A stretch of 39,257 nt of DNA from positions 1-39,257 of the forward strand of contig JAIKVL010000038.1 of the NCBI GenBank assembly GCA_024685775.1. Direction: 5' to 3'. The notes below the pieces were generated by a model. The model was not told the DNA's origin. It ran no database searches and saw nothing but the letters and a program-made list of their open reading frames with translations. This DNA comes from Clostridia bacterium. Its GTDB lineage: Bacteria > Bacillota > Clostridia > Christensenellales > CAG-1252. The translations under genes and the position numbers were made by a program. Shown in pieces: positions 8,156 through 17,631 of this stretch (positions are counted from its first letter, which is position 1; each line of letters opens with the position of its first letter).

Positions 8156-8865
8156 ACGTCTACGAAACGAAAGACATCGGAGAACTGATCTCCGGCAACC
8201 CCTACGTCGGCAGAGGGATCGTCGTCGGCAAGAGCAAAAACGGGAAAGCCGTCGCCGCTTATTTCATTATGGGTAGAAGCGCGAACAGCCGCAACCGCGT
8301 CTTTACCGAGAAGAACGGCGAAGTCTTTACCGAGCCTTTCGACGCGAGCAAAGTCGAAGATCCCAGCTTGATTATTTACGCGGCGATCCGCAGATTCGAA
8401 GATAGACTCATCGTCACGAACGGCGACCAGACCGACACGATCTATAATGGACTGAAAGAGGGAAAATGCTTCTCGTCCGCATTGAAAGCGAGAGAATTCG
8501 AACCGGACGGACCGAACTTTACGCCGCGTATCAGCGCGATGCTTACCCTCGGAACCCCCTTCTCCTATAAGATGAGCATTTTGAAATCGGCGGACGAAAA
8601 AGGTTCGGCTTGCAACCGCTTTACCTTCGACTACGAGCCGATCGACGGCGTCGGCCATTTTCTTCATACCTACGTCACCGACGGGAATCCGATCCCGACC
8701 TTCCAAGGCGAGCCCGAGCGCGTCCTGATCCCCGATTCCATCGACGAATTTACCGAGACGCTTTGGAACGCGTTGAACGAACAAAACAAGATCTCCCTTT
8801 ACGTCCGCTATATCGACCTCGCGACGGGAAAGGAAGAAAACCGCATGATCAATAAAAACAAATAA
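8152..8865 (+). CDS. IMP cyclohydrolase, PurO-like
   Basis: The 237-residue protein resembles the archaeal-type IMP cyclohydrolase family (PurO, IMP_cyclohyd). It starts with NPYVGRGIVVG, followed by AYFIMGRSANSRNRVF near residue 40-55 and TNGDQTDTI near 95. PurO closes the purine ring of FAICAR to IMP, the last step. Its position directly before a stand-alone AICAR transformylase supports that role, since the two together replace bifunctional PurH. The ATG overlaps the purN stop (ATGA) and has GGAGGAG upstream. The function rests on recognition of the family and on context. Confidence 0.85.
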   Translation: MNVYETKDIGELISGNPYVGRGIVVGKSKNGKAVAAYFIMGRSANSRNRVFTEKNGEVFTEPFDASKVEDPSLIIYAAIRRFEDRLIVTNGDQTDTIYNGLKEGKCFSSALKAREFEPDGPNFTPRISAMLTLGTPFSYKMSILKSADEKGSACNRFTFDYEPIDGVGHFLHTYVTDGNPIPTFQGEPERVLIPDSIDEFTETLWNALNEQNKISLYVRYIDLATGKEENRMINKNK

Positions 8866-8874
8866 GAGGTAACC

Positions 8875-10062
8875 ATGAAAGAATTCGAATTGAAATACGG
8901 ATGCAACCCCAACCAAAAACCCGCGCGTATCTTTATGGAAAACGGCGCGGATCTCCCCATCGAGATCCTTTCCGGTCGGCCCGGATATATCAATTTTTTG
9001 GACGCTTTCAACTCTTGGCAACTCGTAAAAGAGATCAAGGAAGCGACCGGGAAATGCGCGGCGACTTCGTTTAAGCACGTTTCTCCGACTTCCGCCGCGA
9101 TCGGCAGGAAGCTTTCGGACAAACTCAAAAAAGCCTGTTTCGTGGATGATATCGAAGGGCTGGACGATTCTCCGCTCGCTTGCGCCTACGCTCGCGCCCG
9201 AGGCACGGACAGAATGAGCTCTTTCGGCGATTGGATCGCGCTTTCGGACGAATGCGATTTGACGACCGCAAAGATCATCGCGAGAGAGGTCAGCGACGGC
9301 GTGATCGCGCCTTCTTACGCGCCCGACGCTTTGGAACTTTTGAAGACCAAAAGGAAAGGCGCCTATAATATCGTCAAGATCGATCCTTCCTACGTTCCGC
9401 AGGAGAGAGAAAGGAAGCAGGTTTTCGGCATTACCTTCGAGCAGGGCAGAAACAATTTCAAGATCAATAAAGAGCTTTTGACGAATATCGTCACGAAGAA
9501 TAAAGATCTTCCCGCCGACAAAGCGGAAGATATGATCATCGCGCTGATTACGCTCAAATATACCCAGTCCAACTCCGTCTGCTTCGCGGTGGACGGGCAG
9601 GCGATCGGCGTCGGCGCGGGGCAGCAATCGAGGATCCATTGCACCCGTCTCGCCGCGAGCAAAGCCGATCTTTGGCATTTGAGACAGCACGAGAAAGTGC
9701 TCGGATTGGTCTTCGCGGAGGGGGTGGGTCGCCCGGATAAAAACAATATCATCGACCTTTATCTTTCGGACGTGGACAGCGAGGACGTCCTCGGCGACGA
9801 CGTTTGGAAAAAGTATTTCGCGGTTCGCCCCGAGCCCTTTACCCGCGCGGAAAAGGACTCCTATCTTTCTACGATCAAGGGCGTTACGCTCGCCAGCGAC
9901 GCGTTCTTCCCCTTCTTCGATAATATCGAAAAGGCAGCGAAAAGCGGCGTGACGTACGTTTGCGAGCCGGGCGGTTCGATCCGCGACGATCTCGTTATCG
10001 AGGCGGCGGATCGCCACGGAATGGTCATGGCGTTTACGGGAATGCGCCTTTTCCACCATTGA
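8875..10062 (+). CDS. Stand-alone AICAR transformylase (PurH N-formyltransferase domain only)
   Basis: This 395-residue protein corresponds to the AICAR formyltransferase domain of PurH without the N-terminal MGS-like IMP cyclohydrolase domain. Recognisable segments are ELKYGCNPNQKPA near the start, TSFKHVSPTSAAIG near residue 65 with the conserved Lys-His pair, and ALITLKYTQSNSVCFA near 220. It formylates AICAR with 10-formyl-THF, giving FAICAR for the preceding PurO-like enzyme. The RBS AGAGGT precedes the ATG. The stop is 17 bases from purD. Confidence 0.92.
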   Translation: MKEFELKYGCNPNQKPARIFMENGADLPIEILSGRPGYINFLDAFNSWQLVKEIKEATGKCAATSFKHVSPTSAAIGRKLSDKLKKACFVDDIEGLDDSPLACAYARARGTDRMSSFGDWIALSDECDLTTAKIIAREVSDGVIAPSYAPDALELLKTKRKGAYNIVKIDPSYVPQERERKQVFGITFEQGRNNFKINKELLTNIVTKNKDLPADKAEDMIIALITLKYTQSNSVCFAVDGQAIGVGAGQQSRIHCTRLAASKADLWHLRQHEKVLGLVFAEGVGRPDKNNIIDLYLSDVDSEDVLGDDVWKKYFAVRPEPFTRAEKDSYLSTIKGVTLASDAFFPFFDNIEKAAKSGVTYVCEPGGSIRDDLVIEAADRHGMVMAFTGMRLFHH

Positions 10063-10079
10063 TAAAAGAGGAGAAAACT

Positions 10080-11339
10080 ATGGATATACTCGTCGTAGGC
10101 GGCGGCGGAAGGGAACACGCCATCGTCAAAGCGCTGAAAAAAAGTCCGCGCGTGGGCGCGATTTACGCGCTCCCCGGTAACGGAGGGATGAAAGAGGCGA
10201 TCACGGTCGCGATCGGCGCGAAAGAACTCGATAAGATCGTCGAATTCGCGCTCGCGCATAAGATCGATTACGCCGTCGTCGCGCCGGACGATCCCCTCGT
10301 CCTCGGGCTTGTGGATCGCCTGACCGAGGTCGGGATTCCCTGCTTCGGTCCGAACAAAAGAGCGGCGATCATCGAGGGAAGCAAAGCGTTTTCCAAGGAT
10401 CTTATGAAAAAGTACAACATCCCGACGGCAAACTATCAAACCTTTACCGATCGGGACGAAGCGGTCGCATACCTGAAAGGGCAGAGCTATCCGATCGTCG
10501 TTAAGGCGGACGGGCTCGCGCTCGGAAAGGGCGTCATCATCGCGGGGACGGAAGAAGAAGCCGTCGCCGCCGTCGATTCGATGATGAAAGACCGCGTCTT
10601 CGGCGACAGCGGAAAAGAAGTCGTCATCGAAGAGTTTTTGACGGGGCCCGAGGTCTCGGTCTTGGCGTTTACGGACGGAAAAACCGTCGTCCCGATGGTT
10701 TCCTCGATGGATCATAAGCGCGCTTTGGACGGCGACAAAGGATTAAATACCGGCGGGATGGGAACGATCGCGCCCAATCCTTACTACACGGACGAGATCG
10801 CGAAGGTTTGCATGGAGACCATCTTCCTGCCGACGATCGACGCGATGAATAAGGAAGATAGGACTTTCCGCGGTTGCTTGTACTTCGGATTGATGCTGAC
10901 GCCGAACGGACCCAAAGTCATCGAGTATAACTGCCGCTTCGGCGATCCCGAAACGCAGGTCGTCTTGCCCCTTCTCGAAAGCGATCTTTTGACCGTGATG
11001 ACGGCGACGACGAACGGAACGCTTGATCAAACGGAAGTCGCGTTCAAGAAAGAATGCGCTTGTTGCGTGATTATGGCGTCGGAAGGGTATCCCGTTTCGT
11101 ATAAAAAGGGATTCCCGATCACCCTCGAATCGGACGAGGGCGTCTATTTTGCGGGCGTGAAGGAAGAAGACGGAAAACTTCTGACGAACGGCGGGCGCGT
11201 CTTGGGCTATACCGCCACCGCGCCTACGCTCGAAGAAGCGATCGCGCTTGCCTATAAAGGCGTGAAAACGATCCGCTTCGAAAACGCGTTTTATCGCAAA
11301 GATATCGGCAAGAGAGCGCTTGCCGCAAAGGAGAAATAA
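10080..11339 (+). CDS. purD: Phosphoribosylamine-glycine ligase (GAR synthetase)
   Basis: PurD joins glycine to phosphoribosylamine with ATP. The 419-residue ATP-grasp protein starts MDILVVGGGGREHAI, the standard N-terminal nucleotide-fold motif. It continues with VVKADGLALGKGVIIA near residue 140 and LNTGGMGTIAPNPYY near 222. GAGGAG precedes the ATG at 10080. An upstream in-frame ATG at 9960 lies inside the previous gene and has no ribosome-binding site, so it was rejected. The end of this gene supplies the ribosome-binding site of purL. Confidence 0.97.
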   Translation: MDILVVGGGGREHAIVKALKKSPRVGAIYALPGNGGMKEAITVAIGAKELDKIVEFALAHKIDYAVVAPDDPLVLGLVDRLTEVGIPCFGPNKRAAIIEGSKAFSKDLMKKYNIPTANYQTFTDRDEAVAYLKGQSYPIVVKADGLALGKGVIIAGTEEEAVAAVDSMMKDRVFGDSGKEVVIEEFLTGPEVSVLAFTDGKTVVPMVSSMDHKRALDGDKGLNTGGMGTIAPNPYYTDEIAKVCMETIFLPTIDAMNKEDRTFRGCLYFGLMLTPNGPKVIEYNCRFGDPETQVVLPLLESDLLTVMTATTNGTLDQTEVAFKKECACCVIMASEGYPVSYKKGFPITLESDEGVYFAGVKEEDGKLLTNGGRVLGYTATAPTLEEAIALAYKGVKTIRFENAFYRKDIGKRALAAKEK

Positions 11340-11340
11340 T

Positions 11341-14300
11341 ATGGTTTTTCGTGTATACGTTGAGAAGAATCCCGGTTTGGATAACGAAGCGAGAGCGCTC
11401 GCGGATGAGATCCGTACTTTGTATGGGATCGGCGGATTAAAGAGCGTTCGCCTTCTGAACCGTTACGACGTGGAAAACGTGTCGGAAGAATTGTTCGAAA
11501 AAGGCGTTCGCATGGTCTTTTCCGAGCCTCAACTCGATCGCACGTTCGCGGAAATTCCCGCGGGCGCGGACGCCGTCTTCGCCGTCGAGTTCCTTCCCGG
11601 GCAATTCGATCAGCGCGCCGATTCGGCGGCGCAATGCTTGCAGATCCTTTCCTGCGGCGACAAGCCGACCGTTCGCACGGCGAAAGTCTATCTTCTCGAA
11701 GGCGACCTGACGAAAGAAGAGATTGCCACCGTTAAAAAGTACGTCATTAACCCCGTCGAGGCGAGAGAAGCCTCGCTCGATAAACCGTCCTCCCTTGCGG
11801 CGGAAAGCGGCGAAGTCGAAAAGGTCAAGGTCGTAAAAGGCTTTCGCGAGTTCGACGGAGAAAAGCTCAAAGCGTTCGTCGCGGATTTTTCTCTCGCGAT
11901 GGATGCGGACGACGCCGCGTTTTGCCGCGATTATTTCCGCAAAGAAGGGAGAGATCCCTCGGTAACGGAGATTAAAATGATCGACACCTATTGGTCCGAC
12001 CATTGCCGGCACACGACTTTCTTGACGACCGTCGATTCGATCTCTTTCTCCGATCCCGCGATCCAAAAGACCTACGAAAACTATTTGGCGGATCGCGAAA
12101 AGACGGGGACGAAAAAGCCCGTCACCCTGATGAATATCGCGACGCTCGCGGCGAAAGTCCTGAAAAAGAAAGGGCTTTTGGATAAGCTCGACGAATCCGA
12201 AGAGATCAACGCCTGCACCGTTAAGATCGAGATCGAAGCGGACGGCAAAAAAGAGCCGTGGCTCCTTCTTTTCAAAAACGAAACGCATAATCACCCGACG
12301 GAGATCGAGCCGTTCGGCGGCGCGGCGACCTGCATCGGCGGCGCGATCCGCGATCCGCTTTCCGGCAGAAGCTACGTCTACGCGGCGATGCGCGTAACGG
12401 GCGCGGGCGATCCGACCGTCCCCGTCTCGGAGACGATCAAAGGAAAACTCCCTCAACTCAAACTCGTTCGCACGGCGGCGGCGGGCTATTCCTCTTACGG
12501 AAACCAGATCGGGCTCGCGACCGGAATGGTGGATGAGATCTATCACCCCGGTTACGTTGCGAAGCGTATGGAGATCGGCGCGGTCATCGCGGCGGCTCCG
12601 CAAGAGAACGTCCGAAGGGAACGCCCCGAAAAAGGCGACGTCGTCATCTTGATCGGCGGCAGGACGGGGCGCGACGGGATCGGCGGCGCGACGGGTTCTT
12701 CCAAAGCGCATACCTCGCGTTCGGTCGAAAAGAGCGGCGCGGAAGTGCAAAAAGGAAACGCGCCCGAAGAAAGAAAATTACAGCGTTTGTTCCGCAGGAC
12801 GGACGCTTGCCGCATGATCAAGCGTTGCAACGATTTCGGCGCGGGCGGCGTCTCCGTCGCGATCGGCGAACTTGCGGACGGGCTGGATATCGATCTCGCG
12901 CTGGTCCCGAAGAAGTACGAAGGTTTGGACGGGACGGAACTCGCGATTTCGGAATCGCAGGAGAGAATGGCGGTCGTCGTCGCGAAAGAGGACGAGGCGC
13001 GCTTTATCCGCATCGCAAACGAAGAAAACCTCGAAGCGACCGCCGTCGCGGTCGTTACGGACGAGGGCAGGCTCAGGATGCGCTGGAACGGCGACTTGAT
13101 CGTCGATATCAGCCGCGAATTTTTGAATTCGAACGGCGCGGAAAAGCATATCGACGTCGAAGTCAAGAAAGCGGAACCCTTCGAAAAGAGCGTTCCCGCG
13201 TCTTTCCGCGAAGGGATGCTTTCCCTTGCGTCCGACCTCAACGTCTGCTCCAAGCGCGGGCTTTCCGAGCGTTTCGACTCCACGATCGGCGCGGGCACCG
13301 TCCTGATGCCGTTCGGCGGAAAATATCAGCGTACTCCGATTCAAGCGATGGTGCATAAGATCTCGGTCGAAAAGAAGCATACCGACGATTGTTCCTTTAT
13401 GTCTTGGGGCTATAATCCCTTCGTTACCGAGAAAAGCCCGTATCACGGCGCGTATCTCGCCGTCGTGGAGAGCCTCTGCAAACTCGTCGCGACGGGCGCG
13501 GATCTTTCGGACACCTATCTGACCTTCCAAGAATATTTCGAGAAACCGATGCGCGATCCGAAGCGCTGGGGTAAACCCGCCGCCGCGCTCCTCGGCGCCT
13601 ATCAAGCCCAACTCGATTACGGTATCGCAGCGATCGGAGGAAAGGATTCGATGAGCGGCAGTTTCGAAAAGATGGACGTTCCGCCCACCCTCGTTTCCTT
13701 CGCGGTGACGACGGGGAAGACGGAAAACGTCGTCTCGAACGAATTCAAGAAAGCGGGACATTTTAGCGTCTTGCTCGCTCCCGATTACGAGGGCGGGCTT
13801 CCCACGCCGCAGTCGGTGAAGCGCATCGCGGAGAATGTGAACGCGCTTTGCCGCGCGGGAAAAGTCTTTGCCGCCTACACCCCGACCTATGGCGGAGTCG
13901 CGGAAACGATCGCCAAAATGAGCCTCGGAAACGGGTTCGGGTTCCGCTTTGAGAATGGGCTTGCGCTCGAAACGTTGTTCGGATACCGTTACGGCGCGTT
14001 CGTCCTCGAAACGGACGACAGATCGGTGGGGACGCTCCTCGGCGAGATCACCGAAGACGGCGCCTTTACGTTCGGTTCCGAAAAAGTCGCGTTGAAGGAA
14101 TTCGACGCTTCTTACGAAGGACGGCTCGAAAAGGTCTATCCCTGCTTGGAAAAAGAAAACTGCGAGACCTACGAAACGATCTCCTATACCGAAGGCGGCG
14201 CGGCGGCTCCCTCGATCAAAGTCGCGAAGCCCAAAGTCCTGATTCCCGTTTTCCCGGGAACGAATTGTGAGTATGACACCGCGAAAGCGCTTTCGGACGC

Positions 14301-15024
14301 AGGCGCGGACGCGGAGATCTTCGTCGTCCGCAATCTGACGCCTTCCGACATCGCAAAGAGCGTAGAGGATTTCGCTTCGGCGGTCAAGAGCGCGCAAATG
14401 ATCTTCGTTCCGGGAGGTTTCTCGGGCGGCGACGAGCCGGACGGCTCCGGGAAATTCATCAAAGCGTTCTTTTTGAGCGACGCGGTCAGACGGGAAGTCA
14501 ACGCGCTTTTGAAAAAACGCGACGGGCTCATCGGCGGCATTTGCAACGGGTTCCAAGCGCTCATCAAACTCGGACTCGTTCCTTACGGAGAGATTACCGA
14601 CACGAAAGAGACCGATCCGACTTTGACGTTCAACACGATCGGCAGACACCAATCCAAACTCGTCCGTATTCGCGTCGCTTCGAATCGATCCCCGTGGCTC
14701 AGCCTCGTCAACGTCGGCGACGTGTTCACCGTCCCGATTTCTCACGGCGAAGGTCGCTTTATGGCGAGCGACGAAACCGTCCGAGAACTCATCAAAAACG
14801 GGCAGATCGCGACGCAGTACGTCGATTTCGACGGGAAGGCGACTTCGGATATCCGCTTTAATCCCAACGATTCCGTTCTCGCGATCGAGGGTATTACTTC
14901 GCCCGACGGCAGAGTCTTCGGGAAAATGGGGCATAGCGAAAGGATAGGGAGCGGACTTTATAAGAACGTCCCGGGCGAATTCGATATGAAGATCTTCCGC
15001 TCGGCTGTGAAGTACTTTTCATAA
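11341..15024 (+). CDS. purL: Phosphoribosylformylglycinamidine synthase, single-chain form
   Basis: PurL converts FGAR to FGAM with ATP and glutamine. At 1227 residues this is the long single-chain type, not the small PurL with separate PurS and PurQ. The ligase part has YWSDHCRHTTF near residue 220, FKNETHNHPTEIEPFGGA near 310, and two PurM-like halves. The C-terminal glutaminase has FPGTNCEYDTA, a nucleophile cysteine in GGICNGFQALI, and the His-Glu pair in SHGEGRF. The ATG at 11341 follows AAGGAG, which lies inside purD. An upstream in-frame start at 11320 was rejected. It ends the operon. Confidence 0.97.
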   Translation: MVFRVYVEKNPGLDNEARALADEIRTLYGIGGLKSVRLLNRYDVENVSEELFEKGVRMVFSEPQLDRTFAEIPAGADAVFAVEFLPGQFDQRADSAAQCLQILSCGDKPTVRTAKVYLLEGDLTKEEIATVKKYVINPVEAREASLDKPSSLAAESGEVEKVKVVKGFREFDGEKLKAFVADFSLAMDADDAAFCRDYFRKEGRDPSVTEIKMIDTYWSDHCRHTTFLTTVDSISFSDPAIQKTYENYLADREKTGTKKPVTLMNIATLAAKVLKKKGLLDKLDESEEINACTVKIEIEADGKKEPWLLLFKNETHNHPTEIEPFGGAATCIGGAIRDPLSGRSYVYAAMRVTGAGDPTVPVSETIKGKLPQLKLVRTAAAGYSSYGNQIGLATGMVDEIYHPGYVAKRMEIGAVIAAAPQENVRRERPEKGDVVILIGGRTGRDGIGGATGSSKAHTSRSVEKSGAEVQKGNAPEERKLQRLFRRTDACRMIKRCNDFGAGGVSVAIGELADGLDIDLALVPKKYEGLDGTELAISESQERMAVVVAKEDEARFIRIANEENLEATAVAVVTDEGRLRMRWNGDLIVDISREFLNSNGAEKHIDVEVKKAEPFEKSVPASFREGMLSLASDLNVCSKRGLSERFDSTIGAGTVLMPFGGKYQRTPIQAMVHKISVEKKHTDDCSFMSWGYNPFVTEKSPYHGAYLAVVESLCKLVATGADLSDTYLTFQEYFEKPMRDPKRWGKPAAALLGAYQAQLDYGIAAIGGKDSMSGSFEKMDVPPTLVSFAVTTGKTENVVSNEFKKAGHFSVLLAPDYEGGLPTPQSVKRIAENVNALCRAGKVFAAYTPTYGGVAETIAKMSLGNGFGFRFENGLALETLFGYRYGAFVLETDDRSVGTLLGEITEDGAFTFGSEKVALKEFDASYEGRLEKVYPCLEKENCETYETISYTEGGAAAPSIKVAKPKVLIPVFPGTNCEYDTAKALSDAGADAEIFVVRNLTPSDIAKSVEDFASAVKSAQMIFVPGGFSGGDEPDGSGKFIKAFFLSDAVRREVNALLKKRDGLIGGICNGFQALIKLGLVPYGEITDTKETDPTLTFNTIGRHQSKLVRIRVASNRSPWLSLVNVGDVFTVPISHGEGRFMASDETVRELIKNGQIATQYVDFDGKATSDIRFNPNDSVLAIEGITSPDGRVFGKMGHSERIGSGLYKNVPGEFDMKIFRSAVKYFS

Positions 15025-15041
15025 GAAAGAAAAAAGAGAAT

Positions 15042-15079
15042 AAAAAAGGTCGCTCGTTCGATGAAGAGCGACCTTTTTT
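15042..15079. terminator. Bidirectional terminator between purL and purB
   Basis: The stem GGTCGCTC/GAGCGACC is flanked by A6 on the left and T6 on the right, so it can stop transcripts from both convergent genes. Confidence 0.85.
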
Positions 15080-15095
15080 CGTTTGAGGTCTTTCT

Positions 15096-16526
15096 TTATA
15101 CTTTGATTCCGACTTTTTCGTTCAGGTCGCTCGCGTTCGCTTCGAGGACGGGGCGCACGACGTTTTCCAAAAAGTCTTCGGTTTGCGATTCGGCGCATCC
15201 GATAAAGGAATTGTCCGACAAAACTTTTTCGGCTTCTTCTTTCGTCAGGCGGAAAGCTTCGTCCGCGATGATCTTCTCCAAGACGTCGTTATCCTTGCCT
15301 TCGAGTTTGATCTCTTTCGCGGTTTGGACGGAGTGTTTGCGGATCGCTTCGTGTAAGGTCTGGCGGTCGCCGCCTTTCTCCACGCAGTACATCAAAATGT
15401 TTTCGGTCGCCATAAACGGAAGCTCTTCTTTGAGATGTTTCTCGGCGACTTTCGGATAGACGTTTCCGCCTTGGACGACGTTGATATAAAGGGAGAGGAT
15501 CGCGTCGATCGCGAGGAAAGCTTCGGGGATCGAGATGCGGCGGTTCGCCGAATCGTCCAGCGTGCGCTCGAACCATTGCGACGCGGCGGTGATCGCGGGG
15601 TTCATCAGATCCGCCATAACGTAGCGCGAGAGGGAAGCGATCCTTTCGGAACGCATGGGGTTTCTCTTGTACGCCATCGCGGAAGATCCGACTTGCCCGG
15701 ACTCGAAGGGTTCGTCGAACTCTTTGAGATGCGACAAAAGGCGAATGTCGGAAGAGAATTTGGACGCGCTTTGCGCGATCCCGGAAAGGACGGAAAGGAT
15801 GAAGAAATCGACTTTGCGGGAATAGGTCTGTCCGGACACGTCGTAGGTATCCTTAAAGCCCATCTTTTCCGCGATCTTTTTATCGAGGAGTTTCGCTTTT
15901 TCTTTGTCGCCCTCGAAAAGGGTCAAAAAACTCGCCGCCGTCCCCGTCGTCCCTTTGCAACCGAGCAGGCGCAGATTGTCGAGCTGAAAATCGAGGTTTT
16001 CGAGATCGAAAAGAAGGTCTTGGAGCCAAAGGGTCGCGCGCTTGCCGACGGTCGTCGGTTGCGCCGCTTGGAAATGGGTGAAGGCGAGCGTTTGAACGGA
16101 CTTATTCTTTTCCGCGAAATCATACAGGCTTTTCATACAGGTCAAAAGCAGTTTGCGGATGCGCAAAAGCCCTTCTTTCATAACGATGAGGTCGGTATTG
16201 TCGCAGACGTAGCAGGAGGTCGCGCCGAGGTGGATAATGGGCTTCGCCGTCGGGCAGACGTCGCAGAAGGCTTTGATATGCGCCATGACGTCGTGACGGA
16301 GATCCTTTTCGTAGCGCGCGGCTTTTTCGTAGTCGATATCGTAGAGGTGGGCTTTCATCTCCGCGATCTGCGCGTCGGTGATGTCGAGCCCGAGCTCTTT
16401 TTCGCTTTCGGCGAGAGCCACCCAAAGCTTTCTCCAAGTGGAGAATTTTTTGTCCGCGGAAAAAAGGCGGCGCATCTCTTCGCTTGCGTAGCGGGTATTC
16501 AGCGGATTTTCGTAAAACTCGTTCAT
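15096..16526 (-). CDS. purB: Adenylosuccinate lyase
   Basis: PurB splits fumarate from SAICAR in IMP synthesis and from adenylosuccinate in AMP synthesis. The 476-residue protein has the fumarase/aspartase signature SSAMAYKRNPMRSERIASL near residue 282, with the flexible catalytic serine loop, and the His-containing TLAFTHFQAAQPTTVGKR segment near 150. GGAGGCG precedes the ATG. It is transcribed toward purL from its own promoter. An 8-bp inverted repeat in its leader (16548-16555 with 16559-16566) may be a regulatory hairpin or protein site. Confidence 0.96.
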   Translation of the reverse strand: MNEFYENPLNTRYASEEMRRLFSADKKFSTWRKLWVALAESEKELGLDITDAQIAEMKAHLYDIDYEKAARYEKDLRHDVMAHIKAFCDVCPTAKPIIHLGATSCYVCDNTDLIVMKEGLLRIRKLLLTCMKSLYDFAEKNKSVQTLAFTHFQAAQPTTVGKRATLWLQDLLFDLENLDFQLDNLRLLGCKGTTGTAASFLTLFEGDKEKAKLLDKKIAEKMGFKDTYDVSGQTYSRKVDFFILSVLSGIAQSASKFSSDIRLLSHLKEFDEPFESGQVGSSAMAYKRNPMRSERIASLSRYVMADLMNPAITAASQWFERTLDDSANRRISIPEAFLAIDAILSLYINVVQGGNVYPKVAEKHLKEELPFMATENILMYCVEKGGDRQTLHEAIRKHSVQTAKEIKLEGKDNDVLEKIIADEAFRLTKEEAEKVLSDNSFIGCAESQTEDFLENVVRPVLEANASDLNEKVGIKV

Positions 16527-16584
16527 AATCGCCTCCGATTTCGATCTCTCGTTTTATAAAAACGAGCGGATCTTTCTGTTTTTA

Positions 16585-16614
16585 ATTGTATAGGCTTTTC
16601 CCCGTTTTTGTCAA
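16585..16614 (-). promoter_or_regulatory. Promoter of purB
   Basis: On the minus strand: TTGACA (16609-16614), an 18-base spacer, TACAAT (16585-16590), then a leader of about 58 bases. Confidence 0.8.
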
Positions 16615-16682
16615 TCGTATGCCGCCTATTTTGTCCCCGAAAGCCCGATCGCCCGTTTTCGAACCGAATTGCCGTGAGACGC

Positions 16683-16712
16683 TTGCAAAAACGTGCGTTC
16701 GCATTGTATAAT
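16683..16712 (+). promoter_or_regulatory. Promoter of manA
   Basis: TTGCAA at 16683-16688, an 18-base spacer and TATAAT at 16707-16712. Confidence 0.7.
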
Positions 16713-16739
16713 TTCGCTTAGAAAACAAAGGAGAATCTT

Positions 16740-17630
16740 ATGAAAATCACCAAGACGATCCCCGCTTTCAAAGATTATATTTGGGGCGGCGAAAAACTCA
16801 AAAAGGAATTCAATAAAAAGACCGATCTCGCGCGCGTCGCGGAAGCGTGGGAACTCGCCGCGCATAAGGACGGGACGAGCGGCTTCGAGGGGGAGAACTT
16901 CGATCTCGCGTATCTTTTCGAGAATCAAAAAGAACTCGTCGGCAAAAAAGCCGCGGCGTTCGAGCGTTTCCCGATGATCGTAAAACTCATCGACGCCCGC
17001 GACAATCTCTCCGTTCAGGTCCACCCGAGCGACGCTTACGCGCTCGCGAACGAGAATTCCTACGGTAAGACCGAGATGTGGTACGTCGCGGAAGCGGAAG
17101 AGGGCGCGGGGCTGTACGTCGGCTTCAAGCGCGACTTGACCGAAGAGGAATTCTGCGATCTGATCCGCGAGAACCGCTTGCAGGAAGTCTTGAATTTCAT
17201 CCCCGTAAAACCCGGAGAGTGGTACTTTATCGAAGCCGGCACGGTGCACGCGATCGGAAAGGGCGTCGTCATCGCCGAAGTCCAGCAAAACAGCAATCTG
17301 ACCTATCGCTTATACGATTACGGTCGCGTCGGCGCGGACGGGAAGCCCCGCGAGTTGCACGTCGAGAAAGGAAAAAAGGTTTCTTCTCTGAAAGCCTACG
17401 CGCCCGATAAGAGGACTTCTTGCGAGTATTTCTCCTGCGAAAGTTTTTCTTTCAAGGGCGAGAAAAAACTTTTCGCGGACGAAGACAGCTTCGTCGCGAT
17501 CCTGATCCTCTTCGGTTCGTTTGAGACGGAAGGGAAGACCTACCGAAAAGGCGACACGGTTTTCGTTCCCGCGGGCTACGGAGCTTTTACCCTTTCGGGA
17601 GAGGCGAACGCGATCGCGATCCGCATCTGA
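16740..17630 (+). CDS. manA: Mannose-6-phosphate isomerase, class I
   Basis: The enzyme interconverts mannose 6-phosphate and fructose 6-phosphate. The zinc-binding residues of the cupin-fold family are visible: Gln93 and His95 in QVHPSD, Glu112 in KTEMWY, and His170 in GTVHAIG. At 296 residues it is the short Firmicutes type. The N-terminal KDYIWGGEKLKKEFN is typical. AAAGGAG lies before the ATG. It has its own promoter and is followed after one base by the ComEC-like gene. Confidence 0.93.
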   Translation: MKITKTIPAFKDYIWGGEKLKKEFNKKTDLARVAEAWELAAHKDGTSGFEGENFDLAYLFENQKELVGKKAAAFERFPMIVKLIDARDNLSVQVHPSDAYALANENSYGKTEMWYVAEAEEGAGLYVGFKRDLTEEEFCDLIRENRLQEVLNFIPVKPGEWYFIEAGTVHAIGKGVVIAEVQQNSNLTYRLYDYGRVGADGKPRELHVEKGKKVSSLKAYAPDKRTSCEYFSCESFSFKGEKKLFADEDSFVAILILFGSFETEGKTYRKGDTVFVPAGYGAFTLSGEANAIAIRI

Positions 17631-17631
17631 T

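Noticed and set aside
7915..10059. A 714-codon open frame on the minus strand opposite purN to the AICAR transformylase gene
   Set aside because: It is antisense to well-recognised genes, arginine-rich and low-complexity, has no domain, and results from GC-rich codon use on the other strand.
12778..14934. A 718-codon open frame on the minus strand opposite purL
   Set aside because: It is a shadow of purL codon bias, with no start signal and no recognisable family.
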